Source of the DNA: Ajuga chamaepitys
Lineage: Eukaryota; Streptophyta; Magnoliopsida; Lamiales; Lamiaceae
Reading direction: 5' to 3'
DNA: 64,000 nt
Assembly: GCA_958295605.1 (NCBI GenBank)
Contig: OY282499.1
Coordinates: 16,307,413-16,371,412 of the forward strand
Each line of letters opens with the position of its first letter. The stretch's first letter is position 1. The notes under the pieces were generated by a model that had not been told where the DNA came from, searched no databases, and worked only from the letters and a program-made list of their open reading frames with translations. Positions 34,386-47,329 of the stretch are shown in pieces. The translations under genes were made by a program, and so were the position numbers.

Positions 34386-34840
34386 GGCTTACTTTTGTAG
34401 CGTTGTATGCAGTAATGTAAAGAAATTTTTGTGGAGGATAAAAATGGTAGACATATTTTGGTATGTAATGATATGTATGTTTAAAGAAAAGTAATGAACT
34501 TTTAATCAGAATGCAAGCGTAATTACTGTTAAGGACCTCTCCGGTTAAACGGGCGAGAGGGAATATAAGTCCGGGGACTAAATGTTAATCTCCCCGGACG
34601 GATCGGGCGAGAGATCAAACTGTCCGGAGACGGATAATAATAGTAAGTCTAAGCTAAGGCGTCCCCGTAGCGTAGAAGAAAGTACAGTAAGATTCGTAAA
34701 GTAAAAACTTTATTCAAAGTAATTGTCGAAACAATTAAAAAATTCAAGGGAACTCATAACCAAGAATACGCGACAGTATGGGAATTAAAAAATAACGTAC
34801 AAGGAATGTAAAGGTAGAAACGATACTTGACCCTTGGTGC
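34386..34840. other. Spacer between the antisense gene and pol, Tat element 1
   Basis: No gene. It contains inverted CCGGGGA/TCCCCGG motifs (34571-34640) related to the 30-bp repeats of Tat element 2 at 43995-44114. It lies between two convergent coding regions, so it would hold both 3' untranslated regions. Confidence 0.6.
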
Positions 34841-37603
34841 TCATAGATAGAAACGCCTTAGGTTGGTAACATGCCAGGTTCGGGGAATCGGAGTTCCATC
34901 AAGATGCGCTAACTGGTAGCACCCGGAGTCATGCGCGGCAATGACGCGATAAGGACCTTCCCAGACGGCATGGAATTTACCCTCGGGGGTAGCCTTGCTG
35001 GCTGAGTTGAGCCGGAGTACCAAGTCCCCGACATTAAACTGAGTACCCCGAACCCGGAGGTTGTGATACTGAGTTGCGCGTTGCTTACACTTGGCTTGCT
35101 GGATGAAAGATTGATCACGACGATATTCGAGCTCGTCTAAGTTAGCACGGATGACTTCATTATTAGCCTCGGGATCCAGAGTAACGAGGCAGGGACTAGG
35201 CACGCCGATTTCCGAAGGAATGACTGCCTCAGAATCGTAAGTGAGGCTGTAGGGGGTTTCTCTGGTTGAGGTGTGCGGTGTGGTGCGATAGGCCCAAAGA
35301 ACCTGCGGAAGATTCTCGGCCAAAAGACCCTTAGCTCGATCTAAGCGTTTCTTCAGACCCGTAAGGAGTGTGCGATTGATGACTTCGACTTGACCATTGG
35401 CTTGAGGATGAGCGACCGAGGTGAAAATTTGCTTAATGTGGAGCTCCTCGCACCATGACCAGAAGGGGTCATTGGCGAACTGTTTGCCGTTGTCTGAGAT
35501 AATGGCGCTCGGGATGCCGAAGCGGCATATGATATTACGCCAGACAAACTTCAAAATGTTCTGACCAGTGATGGCGGTGAGAGGTTCGGCTTCAACCCAT
35601 TTGGTGAAGTAATCAACAGCGACCACAAGAAATTTGAGTCCCCCCGGAGCGACTGGAAACGGGCCCACAATATCAATTCCTCATTGGATAAATGGCCAAG
35701 CACTTTGTATGCCAGTGAGCTCGGTTTGTGGTAGATGCTTTATGCGAGAGTGTCGCTGACACTTGTCGCACTTGGCCACCAAATCATGGGCATCGTTAAA
35801 CAATGTGGGCCAGTAGTACCCCCACCGAAGAATTTTCTTGGCCAATGTCCATGAACCAATATGGCTGGTACAGGCCCCCTCGTGAAATTCCCGAAGAACA
35901 TGATCAGCCTGGGCAGGAGCAAGGCACCGAAGACTCGGTTGTAAGTACGACCGGCGGTACAAAATCCCATCGTGGAGTGCATACTTAGGTGCCTTAAGAA
36001 CTATCCTCCGAGCTTGCAATTTGTCAGTCGGCAACGTACCATCCCGGAGATAATGGATGATCGGGGTCATCCAATTGGGACTGCTTTCAGTCAATACGGA
36101 GACTGCGGCCTCATGAATTGCCGGATGAAGGGCATCTTCGACTATGATGTCCGGAGACATGTTGGTAAGGACCGCGGAGGCCATTTTGCTGAGAGCATCA
36201 GCTTGAACATTCTGTTTGCGAGGTACCTGCTGGATATCAACCGAAGCAAAAGTTGACAAAAGTTTGAGTGTCAAAGCGAGGTACCTTCTCAACGTTTCAT
36301 CCTTGGCCGTGTAGGTGCCTTTGATTTGATTAGAGACAACCTCGGAATCCGTGGAGAGCTGGAGATGGGAGGCTGCAAAGGATTGAGCGAGCCGGAGCCC
36401 GACAAGGACTGCCTCATATTCCGCTTCATTATTAGTCACCTTGAATTTAAACCGTAGGACGTATTTGATTTCAACGCCCTCGGGGCTAATGAGAAGGACC
36501 CCAGCGCCACTGCCTCGAACGGCGGAGGCACCATCCACATACAGTTGCCACTTACGGGTTGGAGCTTCGAGGGCAGCATGCTTAGGGCTAGCATTATTTA
36601 CAGACGGTTCGGGGTTATCCCCTGGCGCCTCGGCCAAAAAATATGCGAGGGCTTGACCCTTGATGGCTCGGCGTGGGAGAAATTGAATATCATATTCTCC
36701 CAGCTCGATAGCCCACTTAGCGAAGCGCCCTGACACATCGGGCTTGACAAGAATTTGACGAATGGGGTGATTAGTAAGAACCCTGATATCACGCCCTTGG
36801 AAATAAGGCCAGAGACGTCGGGCCGCCATGACGAGAGCCAGCACTGTTTTCTCCATCACGGAGTACCGGGTTTCCGCCCCTTGAAGTGCTCGGCTCACAA
36901 AATATACGGGGTGCTGACTTCCATTAGCCTCGCGCATGAGAGCCGCGCTGATGGCTTCCACGGCGGATGCTAAATATACATATAGAGGTTCTCCGGGGAG
37001 AGGAGCGGACATAGTGGGCAACTGCTTAATATGGTGCTTTAGAGCCTCAAAGGCTTCGTTGCACCGTGGGGTCCACTCAAATTGCTTTGCCTGCCGCAGA
37101 ATTTTGAAGAATGGAAGCTGGCGCTCCGCGGCCTTAGACAGGAAACGATTTAAGGCAGCCAGACCGCCAGTAAGGCGCTGAACTTCCTTTACCGTCTTCG
37201 GCGGTTGCAAATCCAATACATCTCGAATCTTGGCCGGATTGGCTTGGAGGCCGTGCTGTGAGACCACATAGCCCAGAAATTTTCCGGAGCCAATGCCGAA
37301 GGTGCATTTTGTCGGATTGAGACGCAAACTATAACGCCGCAAGGTGCTCAAAGTTTCAGTAATATCTTGCACACATGCAGATTGAGAGGTACTTTTTATA
37401 ACAAGATCGTCAACATATACCTCAACATTACGACCAATTTGACCTTGAAAGACGTGATCCATAAGGCGCTGGTAGGTGGCTCCCGCATTCTTGAGCCCAA
37501 AAGGCATTTTCTTGAAGGCAAAGCATCCGAAGTCAGTGATATATGCCGTTTTGAGTGCGTCCCAGCGATCCATATGGATTTGGTGGTACCCCTTGTATAG
37601 ATC
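34841..37603 (-). pseudogene. Tat element 1 pol, C-terminal part: RT, RNase H, archaeal-type RNase H, integrase
   Basis: The minus-strand frame runs from the insertion point (LYKGYHQIHMDRWDALKTAY) through VYVDDLVIKS (RT active site, about 37405-37430), a degenerate RNase H (YVYLASAEAI-like block), then a second RNase H (WQLYVDGASAVRGSGAGV, NNEAEYEAVLVGLRLA, STDSEVVSNQ, ADALSKMAS) of archaeal type. The integrase zinc region (HEGACTSHIG... CDKCQRHS) and core follow. TGA at about 35678-35681 replaces the Trp of the WGIDIVGPFP motif, just before the first catalytic Asp. Beyond it the frame is open to RRFYL and the stop at 34841. There is no chromodomain. Confidence 0.88.
37599..37603 (+). other. 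Target-site duplication AGATC of Tat element 2 (left copy)
   Basis: AGATC at 37599-37603 is repeated at 48513-48517, immediately outside the LTR ends. Confidence 0.92.
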
Positions 37604-38035
37604 TGATAGGGATGGCCCGGTCACTTCGGGTCGGGTCCATACATTGGCCCATCGACCAGTCCAGGAGTACGTGTCGGCCCAGAAGCATGCGTCGGCCCAA
37701 CTTGTGGTTTGCTCCGCAATTCAAGGCCCACGATTCGTTCCCAACTATCACACAACGAAAAACAGGCGTAATAATAGGGAATTAGTTAGGGTTCAGTTAG
37801 GGTTCACGAGGGTTTAGTATAAATTGAAGAAAAGAACTCTGAATTAGGGTTCGCATTCTGTATTCTGGATTATTACGTGTAAGCTCAAAGTTCGAGTAAA
37901 AGAAACACCTCGGCAAGTGTTATTTTCTGCCCGTGGACGTAGATCTCCGGATCGAACCACGTAAATCTTGTGTTTTTTCATATTGCTTACGTAGGTTTTC
38001 GTTAAGTTTCTTGGATATCGGATTGCGTATTATCA
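37604..38035 (+). repeat. 5' LTR of Tat element 2
   Basis: 432 bp, TGATAGGGATGGCC... GCGTATTATCA. A TATA box (TATAAATT) is at 37818. It differs from the 3' LTR at about five positions. Confidence 0.95.
37818..37825 (+). promoter_or_regulatory. TATA box in Tat element 2 5' LTR
   Basis: TATAAATT in the middle of the LTR is preceded by two TTAGGGTTCA repeats and followed by the expected transcript start region. The same sequence occurs in the 3' LTR. Confidence 0.6.
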
Positions 38036-38037
38036 AT

Positions 38038-38055
38038 TGGCGCCGTCTGTAGGAA
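38038..38055 (+). other. Primer-binding site of Tat element 2
   Basis: TGGCGCCGTCTGTAGGAA lies two bases inside the 5' LTR; the motif is shared with the other two Tat copies in the window. Confidence 0.8.
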
Positions 38056-38095
38056 TCGTAAACAATTTTCGACGTTAACAGTGCATTCAAATATC

Positions 38096-39823
38096 ATGGT
38101 GATGACTCGACTGAATCAATCTCGCCACGGTGATCAATCCAATCAAGATCCACCCGTGGATCAAGTTTTGCCGCCGAGGCAGTCGCCGACAAGAGGTGCG
38201 TCTCATCATCAGGGCAACCAAGGCCCGGTTGTGAATCCAGACAACCAGTTCTTGCCTCCACCCCCACAAGACATGCAAAACCCTAATCCCGTTGCTGCCC
38301 AGCCACCGGTTAACATTCAAATCACTCCAGAATTGCTCCAGGCTTTCCTACAAGAGCATGCCCATGTTCTTCAAGATTGGGCGGCTAATCGCCTACACCC
38401 CGCGGGGCTTGCCGGACATGATGCCAATCCCGCGGTGCCTCCACATCGTCAGCACTCGCGTGATCAACAAGACCCGGGGCATCGCGGGCGTCAGGATCGG
38501 CGACGGGAACGACCTGGTTCTTCCGAGGACCATGGGAGTTCTAACGAATCACGACAACGCAACGATGAACCTACCGATGTCGATCGCTGCCGTCCACTCA
38601 ACGCGGCTAAGAGAGTTCGTTATGCCAATCCTCATACTCTAGACCTTCAAGAGTATGAGCGAGTCCAACGCAATGTCGAAATGGACAGAATCCTGGGCCT
38701 TGATGCCAATGGAGATATCATCACACCGTTCTCCCAAGAAATCATGGCCACCTCCCTTCCCGAAGGGTTCAAACGGTCGGCCATACCACCTTACGACGGC
38801 ACCGGAGATCCAGCCAATTTTCTTGGAGCTTTCAGGCACAACATGCTTAGCCGCGATCATACTACATCCCTCCATTACTGTAAGATTTTCCCTGAGTACC
38901 TTCAGGATGAAGCTCGGGTTTGGTTTGATTCTCTCCCACGCAACAGCGTATCCTCTTTTAGAGAACTCGCCGAACACTTTTGGGCGCGTTTCGAAGCACG
39001 TGCAAAGCCCATGGCCACCCTGGCCGACCTCATGAATATGGAACAGTGGGACGGTGAAACCGTTACCTAATTTCTTGACCGCTTTACAGCGGAGAGCCTC
39101 AAGGTGGGAAATTGCTCAGATGACGTAGTCATCAACGCATTCATGAATGGACTCCGTCCCGGACCACTTTACACCGAGTTGGTTCGAAATCCACCGGTCA
39201 CAACCCGAGCATTGTTCAAAACGGTGTGCAGATATGCTAAGGCCGAGGAGCAGACTCGCCGGAAACGTGAGAAACATGCTAGCAAGCGGCAGTCCGACAG
39301 GGCACAAACTGGGCCTAGCACGCGACCTAGTGCCTTTTCCCGTCTGAACCCGGGGCGTTCAGAATCCCGAGGCGATATTCCACAATTTACTCCGTTGACA
39401 AAGTCACGAGCCGAAATCCTTTCTGTTCACAAGAACGATTTACGACCTTGTCCGCGGATGACTGCTCCGCCTGAAAAGAGGAACCGTGGAAAGTGGTGTG
39501 CGTACCACCGAGATCATGGGCATGAGACAGAGGAGTGCCGAGAGCTCAGCAAGGAAATCGAGGAGTGTCTAAGGAAAGGCTCCTGCGACAATACATCGCG
39601 CGGACCGATGACAAACCTCGGACAAGCCAGAATGGGGGTTCGTCTCATAACCGCGGAGGTTATCATGACCGGGGCACACAACAGAATCGGCCGCCGTGGC
39701 AGAATAATCGGCCGGGACCTAGCAATAATGCACGGCAAGACTCTGGCAATCACCAACAGCCTCGTTTCCTGCCACCACCTCCTCCTCCGGGAGGACCCGG
39801 AGACAATGCACCCACTCACGTAA
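38096..39823 (+). pseudogene. Tat element 2 gag (one stop, frameshift into pol)
   Basis: ATG 38096 was chosen over an earlier ATG at 38081 by alignment with the truncated copy (MVTTRQNQS) and element 1. The product has a Pro/Gln-rich N-terminus, an Arg-rich region, the capsid block (IPPYDGTGDPANFLGAFRHN, CKIFPEYLQDEARVWFDSLP, HFWARFEARAKPM) and a zinc-knuckle-like segment, CAYHRDHGHETEECREL (about 39498-39548). TAA at 39068-39070 probably replaces CAA. At about 39583 one base appears missing, so the gag frame runs out to 39823 while the pol frame continues from 39535. In element 1 gag and pol are in one frame apart from stops, which supports the deletion. It would assemble particles. Confidence 0.88.
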
Positions 39824-42800
39824 TAAACGTGATATATGGGGCCCTTCCCACCGGGGCTTCACGAAATGCCTTGAGGGCAGAGGCTCGCCGTCCTCCTCCC
39901 GAGGAGCCACGTCATAAGCGCCTCCATCAATCCGAAACTGTTAGTTTCACAGATAGGGACCCTGTTTCGGAGATAACACCTCATACTGATGCCATTGTCA
40001 TCGACATGACTGTGGCCAATATTACAATAAAGCGGGTCTTTGTGGACAATGGAGCCGCAGTGAGTGTTATATTCGCCGACTGTTTCCAAAAGATGGGAAT
40101 TCCTCGGGAACAACTTCGGCCGGCCCCCGGGCCATTGCAGACTTTCACTCAGGGTGAAGTCCAACCAGAAGGTGTCATCACTCTCCCGGTGTCTCTGGGG
40201 ACCTATCCGGCAATAAAAACCATTTTCGTGGATTTCTATGTGGTGAACTCCCCGTCTCCGTACAACATGATCTTGGGTCGGGACTGTTTTACTCCTGCCA
40301 AAGCCATATGCTCCACATACCACCTCGCTCTAAAATTCCTCACCTCGCATGGCGAGGTGGCTATCCGCGGTAGTCAGCGGGTTTCAAAGGAGTGTATGTA
40401 CGTGGCACTCAAAAAGACTGCCAAAGTTCCTCCCAAACAGCAGCTTCAAGTAGCATCATCAGCTCTTGAACCTCGGGTATGTACCTCATTGGGGGATACC
40501 ACCGTCCAGGTACCGCTTGATCCGTCCAAGCCAGAACAGACTGTAACTGTTGGTGCCGTGGATGTGCCATGGTTGCACCAGGCCATCATTCAGACCTTGC
40601 GAGAGCATTCCGATGTCTTTGCATGGTCTCCTTTGGATATGCCCGGGGTCTCTCCCGACATAATAACCCACAAGCTGAACATCGATCCCAGTGTAAAGCC
40701 TATACAACAAAAGCAAAGGAAGTTCGCTCCGGAGCGAAATGCAGCAATTAGAATCGAGGTGCAACAACTCTTGGATGCGGACATCTTATTCGAAGTGTAT
40801 TACCCCTCTTGGCTATCCAATCCGGTGATGGTGATAAAGTCCAGCGGGGCGTGGCGAATGTGTGTCGACTTCTCCGACCGCAATAAACATTGCCCGAAGG
40901 ACTGTTATCCTCTACCTTCCATCGACCAGAAGGCCGAAGCCATTACTGGTTACGTGGCGCTTTGTTTCTTAGATCTGTATAAGGGATACCACCAGATCTT
41001 TATGGATCCGCAGGATGCCCTCAAGACAGCATTCATCACTGCTTTCGGGTGTTTTGCTTTTAAGAAAATGCCCTTCGGGCTCAAGAACGCTGGAGCCACA
41101 TATCAACGTCTCATGGACCGCGTTTTCCACGACCAGATTGGCCGCAACGTCGAGGTTTACGTTGATGATCTTGTTATAAAGAGTACCTCCCATTCTTCAT
41201 GTGTGCAAGACATTGCCGAAACGTAGCGCACCCTGCGGCGTTACAATTTGCGACTTAATCCAGCAAAATGCACTTTCGGCGTTGGCTCCAGCAAGTTCCT
41301 TGGTTATATGGTTTCACAACACGGTCTTCAGGCTAATCCAGCCAAACTTCGGGATGTTTTGGATCTGCAGCCACCGAAGACGTTCAGAGACGTTCAGCGC
41401 CTCACGGGCGGTTTGGCAGCCTTAAATCGCTTTCTATCCAAAGCGACAGAGCGCCAACTCCCATTCTTCAAAATCTTGCGACAATCGAAGTCCTTTGAAT
41501 GGACTCCGGAGTGCACCGAGGCTTTCGAGGCTTTGAAACGTCATATACAGCAGCTGCCTACTTTGTCAGTTCCTCTCTCCGGAGAGCCGCTTTACTTATA
41601 TTTGGCTTCCGCCGAGGAAGCTATTAGTGCAGCCCTTGTACGAGAAGTCAATGGCGTTCAGCATCCCGTGTATTTTGCAAGCCGAGTACTCCACGGAGCG
41701 GAGACACGATATTCCATGCTGAAAAAAACCGTGTTGGCCCTTGTTATGGCGGCTCGGCGTCTGCGGCCATACTTCCAAGGACGTGAAGTACGAGTTCTGA
41801 CCAATCATCCTATCCGTCAGATTCTTGTCAAACCCGAGGTGTCTGGGCGCCTCGCCAAGTGGGCTGTCGAGTTAGGCGAATATGATATTCAATATCTTCC
41901 CCGCCGAGCTATCAAGGGTCAAGCACTCGCCGACTTTCTGGCTGAAGCCCCGGGGGATAATCATGAGTCTTCTGCAGATAATGGTACCCATCATCCTGCT
42001 ACCTTCGTATCCCCACCTCGCAAGTGGCAGTTATATGTGGATGGTGCATCCACAACTCGAGGAAGTGGTGCCGGGGTGCTCCTCATTGACCCTGAGGGAG
42101 TTGAGGTTAAGTACGTCATCCGATTCAAATTTAAGGTGACCAATAATGAAGCGGAGTACGAGGCGGTTCTCGCCGGGCTCCGACTCGCTCAATCCTTAGC
42201 CGTTCGCCATCTTGAGCTCTTCACGGACTCCGAGGTCGTGTCTAAGCAAATCCAGGGAACTTATATCGCCAAGGATGAAACAATGATCAGGTATCGTGCT
42301 CTAACACTCAAGCTTATGTCAACTCTTGATACAGTTGTTATCCAGAAAATACCACGTGCTCAGAATGCAAGAGCAGATGCGCTCAGCAAATTGGCCTCCG
42401 CGGTCCGAACTAATATATCTCCGGATATCATGGTCGAAGACTTATCTCATCCAGCAATTCATGAGGCCACAGTTTCGGTACTGACCGATAGTGATCCGAA
42501 TTGGATGACTCCTATCATTCAATATCTCCGAGATGGAATTCTGCCTACTGATAAGCTGCGAGCTCGGCAAGTTGTCCTCAAAGCCCCCAAATACTCCTTT
42601 CATGATGGAGTCTTGTACCGACGGTCATACCTACAACCGAGTCTCCGGTGTCTCGCTCCTGCCGAAGCTACTCAAGTTCTACGGGAGGTTCACGAAGGGG
42701 CCTGTGCCAGCCATATCGGCTCCCGGACATTGGCCAAGAAAGTTCTCCGCTGGGGATATTATTGGCCAACTTTGTTCAACGATGCCCACGACTTAGTGAC

Positions 42801-43733
42801 CAAATGCAGCAAGTGTCAGCTGCACTCCCGTGTGAAGCATCTGCCGCAGACCGAGCTCACTGGAATCCAGAGTGCGTGGCCGTTTATTCAATGGGGTATC
42901 GACATTGTCGGCCCATTCCCAGTTGCTCCGGGGGGATTGAAATTTCTGGTCGTTGCCGTAGATTACTTCACTAAGTGGGTCGAAGCCGAACCTCTTACGG
43001 CCATTATTGGTCAAAATATCTTGAAGTTTGTATGGCGCAATATCGTATGTCGCTTCGGCATCCCGAGCACTATTATCTCGGACAATGGTAAACAATTTGC
43101 CAACGATCCCTTTCGGTCATGGTGCGAAGAGCTTCACATCAAACAAATTTTCACCTCGGTTGCTCACCCTCAAGCCAACGGTCAGGTTGAAGTCACCAAT
43201 CGTACACTGCTCACGGGTATAAAGAAACGCCTGGATAATGCCAAAGGTCTTTGGGCTGAAAACCTTCCGCAAGTCCTATGGGCTTATCGCACGACACCGC
43301 ATACCTCTACCGGGGAGACTCCTTACAGCCTTACTTATGGTTCCGAAGCCGTTATTCCTGCGGAAATCAGTGTACCAAGCCCCCGCCTCATCACATTGGT
43401 TCCAGAGGATAATGACGAAGCTCTCCGAGCGAATTTGGATGAGCTTGAAAATCGTCGTGATCAATCATTCATTCAACAGGCCAGGTGTAAACAACGTGCA
43501 GCCCAGTATCATCACCTCCGGGTCCGGGGCACTCAGTTTAATGTAGGGGACCTAGTGCTTCGGCTCAATTCAGCCAGCAAAGCTGCCCCGAGGGGAAATT
43601 ACATGCTTCTTGGGAAGGTCCCTACCGCGTCGTTGCCGCGCACGATTCCGGATCCTATCAGTTAGAGCATCTCAATGGGACCTCGATTCCCCGAAGCTGG
43701 CACGTTACCAACTTGAGGCGCTTCTATCTGTGA
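39535..43733 (+). pseudogene. Tat element 2 pol: protease, RT, two RNase H domains, integrase
   Basis: The protease motif VFVDNGAAVSVIF is at 40036. RT (MCVDFSDRNKHCPKDCYPLP, then YVDD at 41158-41169) follows, with TAG at 41224 just after. Beyond it come a degenerate RNase H (about 41590-41900) and an archaeal-type RNase H with YVDGAS (42033), NNEAEYEA, FTDSEVV and RADALSKLAS. Integrase has the zinc region (HEGACASHIG... CSKCQLHS) and the D,D35E core: Asp 42901, Asp 43081, Glu 43189. A one-base loss near 43594 shifts the end, so the open frame stops at 43665, whereas the conserved RRFYL terminus is at 43733 in another frame. There is no chromodomain. Dual RNase H is a known Tat feature. Confidence 0.9.
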
Positions 43734-44286
43734 ATGCCAAATCACAAGTACCATCTTATCTTTATGCTCATTATACGTTTCGTTTATGATTGTTATCTCT
43801 CTTTGTATTCTTTAGTTTGCTCCGGCACTCATCATTGAATAAAAATTCTTTGTTTATGCATCTTGCTATGTTCTCTTTTACGTTACGGGGATGCCCTAAC
43901 GCATTCATAAAATTATTATTCGTCTCCGGACAATTAACTCTCTCTCTCGATCCGTCTGAGGGGATTCACATTTCGTCCCCGGACTTATATCACTCTCCCG
44001 CCTGATCCGTCCGGGGAGAATTTACTCCCGCCTGATCCGTCCGGGGAGAATTTACTCCCGCCCTATCCGTCCGGGGAGAATTTACTCCCGCCTGATCCAT
44101 CCGGGGAGATTTACATTGGAGTTATTCGAATTGTATTCCCGAACACCTAACTAAAACAGTTAATAACTTGTTGTTTTCCTTAACACATTTGTGCACATCA
44201 AAACGATTTTATTATCTTCCAAATGATACAACACCAAAAAGTTTTTTACATTAAACTTCAAAAAAAAAAAAAAAAAAGATAAGCCA
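43734..44286. other. Spacer between convergent pol and antisense gene, Tat element 2
   Basis: It contains four 30-bp repeats (43995-44114) and, near 44260, a poly-A run of 17 on the plus strand. It should carry the 3' ends of both transcripts, but I cannot identify a terminator. Confidence 0.6.
43995..44114. repeat. 30-bp tandem repeat x 4 (CCGGGGAG type)
   Basis: CTCCCGCCTGATCCGTCCGG, followed by GGAGAATTTA, begins at 43995, 44025, 44055 and 44085 with one or two changes per copy. Tat element 1 has only unrepeated related sequence at 34571-34640. Confidence 0.9.
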
Positions 44287-45462
44287 TTATCTACGGCCCC
44301 CGAGCCAATATTCAGCGCTCCGGCGTTGAGGCCTACTCCTAGACCTCCGCTGCGTCCTCCGGGATCTTGTCGTTCTTCGGCCTCGGGCTCCGGCTCTTTC
44401 TCCCCCGCGTGCTTCCCGACGCCGAGGACTTGTTCTTGGCGTTTGCCTGGGAACTTCGTCTCTTGTCCGAGCACGGCTACTCGGTTGTGGAGCGGACCTC
44501 GGGGTTTCGGCCCATTGCACAGGGTCCCATTCCTCGGGGACCAACACCTCGATCTCTCTAGCCAGTTCTTCGACTGCCTCTTCGGCTACATCAGCGGCCT
44601 CTTCTTCAATCGTGGTCACTGGAGCTGGCTCTCGGATAACAATGCCTTTGCTCTTTCCAGCGGGTTTCTTTTTATCCTTCCGGGGAGCTTTTGGAGTACC
44701 TTGGCTCCGGCTTGAACTCGCAATGAATTCCTCGGCAGAAGGCCTCCACCTGCCTCGGCCCTTCAGTCCTTCGTACATGCTGAGAAGCAACTCCAAAACC
44801 TCTCGCTTTCTTACAAGCTCTGAGGACTCCGCTGGGTTATTTGCCACAAGCGCCGAGATTTCGCCCTGAATCTCTACGACCCGCTCCTCCACTTCCTCAA
44901 AGGTAAGAAGGCCGAACTCAGACAGTATCCGGTCGTATTCCCTTTGATGAACGAGGACACGACTCATTTCAGCAGCTTTAGCCCGGTACTTCAGTTCAAA
45001 ATCTTTGGCTCTTTCTTCGGCTTCAACCGCTTTCCTCTCTGCCGAGGCCACCTGCTTTTCTAGCTTTGGCACTACGTGCATTTGCAGGTTGTTCTTTTCT
45101 TCGCGGAACCACTCAAGTGATCGCATGAGTTTCTTTATTGTTTCGTGCAATTCCGCGGTATTCTAAACAGAAAGAAGAGTCAACCAGATCGATCAATCTC
45201 AAGTATGTAAAGAGTTGGAGTTCAGTTCGAAAACAAAAATTATATTCAACAAAACAGAAGTACAATATCCATGGTTCAGTACAATGTTTGCATATACCCC
45301 TATTATCTACAACTTTAAATTTGAGGGGAACGACTGACCTCCCGCTCGGTCCCCTCAATATCCTCGGGCAACACCTCTCGCCGGCCCTCTGACACTTCGG
45401 CTGCTTCCTCCTCATTCGCTGCGACAGCTTCGTCCGCAGCTATGGCATCGACCTCCATCCGA

Positions 45463-45475
45463 GGGGGGGGGGGGG
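45463..45475. other. G13 tract, frame break in exon 3 of the antisense gene
   Basis: Thirteen G on the plus strand encode a proline run. Downstream the exon continues in another frame up to the donor at 45338. Exon length (830) is 2 mod 3, whereas the equivalent exon in element 1 is divisible by three (822). Confidence 0.75.
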
Positions 45476-47319
45476 TTCTTTGTTTCGGGGCTCGGAGACC
45501 AGCTCACCCCGGCGGAACGCCATGAACTCTTGGTCCTGGTCCACCTCACAGTTGGCGATCTCCGCGGCAGTCAGAAGTTGTTTCTTCTCCCCTAGAGCCT
45601 TCAGCAGGGGCCACTCCGGCAGATTCGCTAGAGCTGCGTAGTAGGCCTTTTCCACCCCGGCTACTGCCTCAAAGTCGTACCCGAATTCTGGACGATATAT
45701 ATCCACATTCGGGTAGACCTCCTTAACCTGCTCCAGCAGCGCAGATCGCGTGGCCTGGTCCCCTATTGCCACAAAATCCGTCTGGAAGTCAAGGAACGTG
45801 CTGGTTTGGAACAGTTTGTCGGCGAATGCCTTCAGCATCGCTCCTTGCCCGTCGACTACGGCAGCTTCCCGAGCCTCCATCTCTGCCCGCAGCCGCAGTA
45901 CTTCACCTCGGAGGACATTGGTCTCTGCCTCCACTCCGCGCAGACGCGCAACCTCATTTTCGACCAAGGCAGCCCTCTTGCGTGCCTCGGTCAGGTCTTG
46001 GGTTAATCGTTCGTTGCGCGCCCGAAGCTCCCTAGCCACTTCGGCCAGCTCCTCCTTGCCTTCCTTCTCGCTCTTACGACCGAGGTCCAGGATACCTCGC
46101 GCCAAGCGCAGAAGTTCTTCGGCGTCCGCGCCTTCCAACCCTAGCAGACCGGGGGCCACTTGTTCCACCTGGATAATTACACAAGACATGACACCGAACT
46201 CAGCATTAATAATACACACTTCGTGTACGTAAAAATTATGAGCATCGTTTCAAATTTACCTCCGTGCTCTCCCCTACTCGGGGTCTTTTGGATGGTGCCA
46301 GCGGAGTCCCGATAGGCTCCGGCCTCCTCTTCGTTCCGGGAATTGACCCCGCCGGCATAACTCGTTCTTCCGACCCCGCATACGGTCGTGGACTGGGCAC
46401 CGTCTTCCTCCGAGGAGACACCTCAGTAGATTTACCTTTCTTCTTGGCCGCTGCAGCCGCCGCGGGGCTTCCGGCTGGTTCTTTTCCGAAGCGTCCCACT
46501 GCAAAAAGAGGTTATAATTAGTCCTATGCAAGACAACAGTTGTAAAACGCAAGATAGAAGAACTCCTACTCTCTTTGGCAGCCGCATCGCCCGAATAATA
46601 CGGGCTTAGTCCTGCCCCCTCCAGTTCTTCCTCGGTATAGAGGGTTTTGAAAGTCCCCACTGACCGGAATACATGTATGACTTCGGCCTCCGGGTTCTCC
46701 ACCGGAGCGGTATCAAGTACCTCATCCCTCCTCCACTTCGGGAGAGCTACTTTGTTTTTTACAAATATAAACCTCTCCTTCCATCCCTCTACCTTACTTG
46801 GGTTTTGAACCTTGAACCCACCTCGGGCTCGGGGACTGAAGGAGTACCACCCCTTGGATTTCCCGAAGGCTTTTAATTGGTAGAAAAACCTAAAAAGCTC
46901 TACGGTCGGTTCTATCCCGGCATTCTTGCATACTACGGTGAATCCCACTACTTGCCTCACCGCGTTCGGCGCTAGTTGGCTCAAGGAAATACCGTAGTAT
47001 TTCAGCAACTGGATCACAATGTCCCACAGGGGCAGTCTCAAGCCTATTCTAAGGGGATCTATATACACACTAATAAAACCCTGCGGCGGGCAGCAGGCCC
47101 TATCATCGGGGTTCGGTATTATATACTCTAAGTTAAATGGAAAGTAAAATGAAGGGATCTCTCTCTCAATCTGCACTCGTGTCATCCGTAACGCTACAGA
47201 GGCCACCTCAAAATCCTCCTCCGCGCATTCATAAAAAGCGACCATCATAACGTTGCTTTCCAGGCCGTCGGCCCTGTCTACGGTCCTAATCTCATTCCTT
47301 TCCGGAATGAGATATCGAA

Positions 47320-47329
47320 GGGGGGGGGG
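47320..47329. other. G10 tract, frame break in exon 1 of the antisense gene
   Basis: Ten G (minus strand C10) follow the 5' coding stretch (EVGTTSAPLDVPP). The length is out of phase with the downstream frame by one base, compared with the equivalent exon of Tat element 1. Confidence 0.75.
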
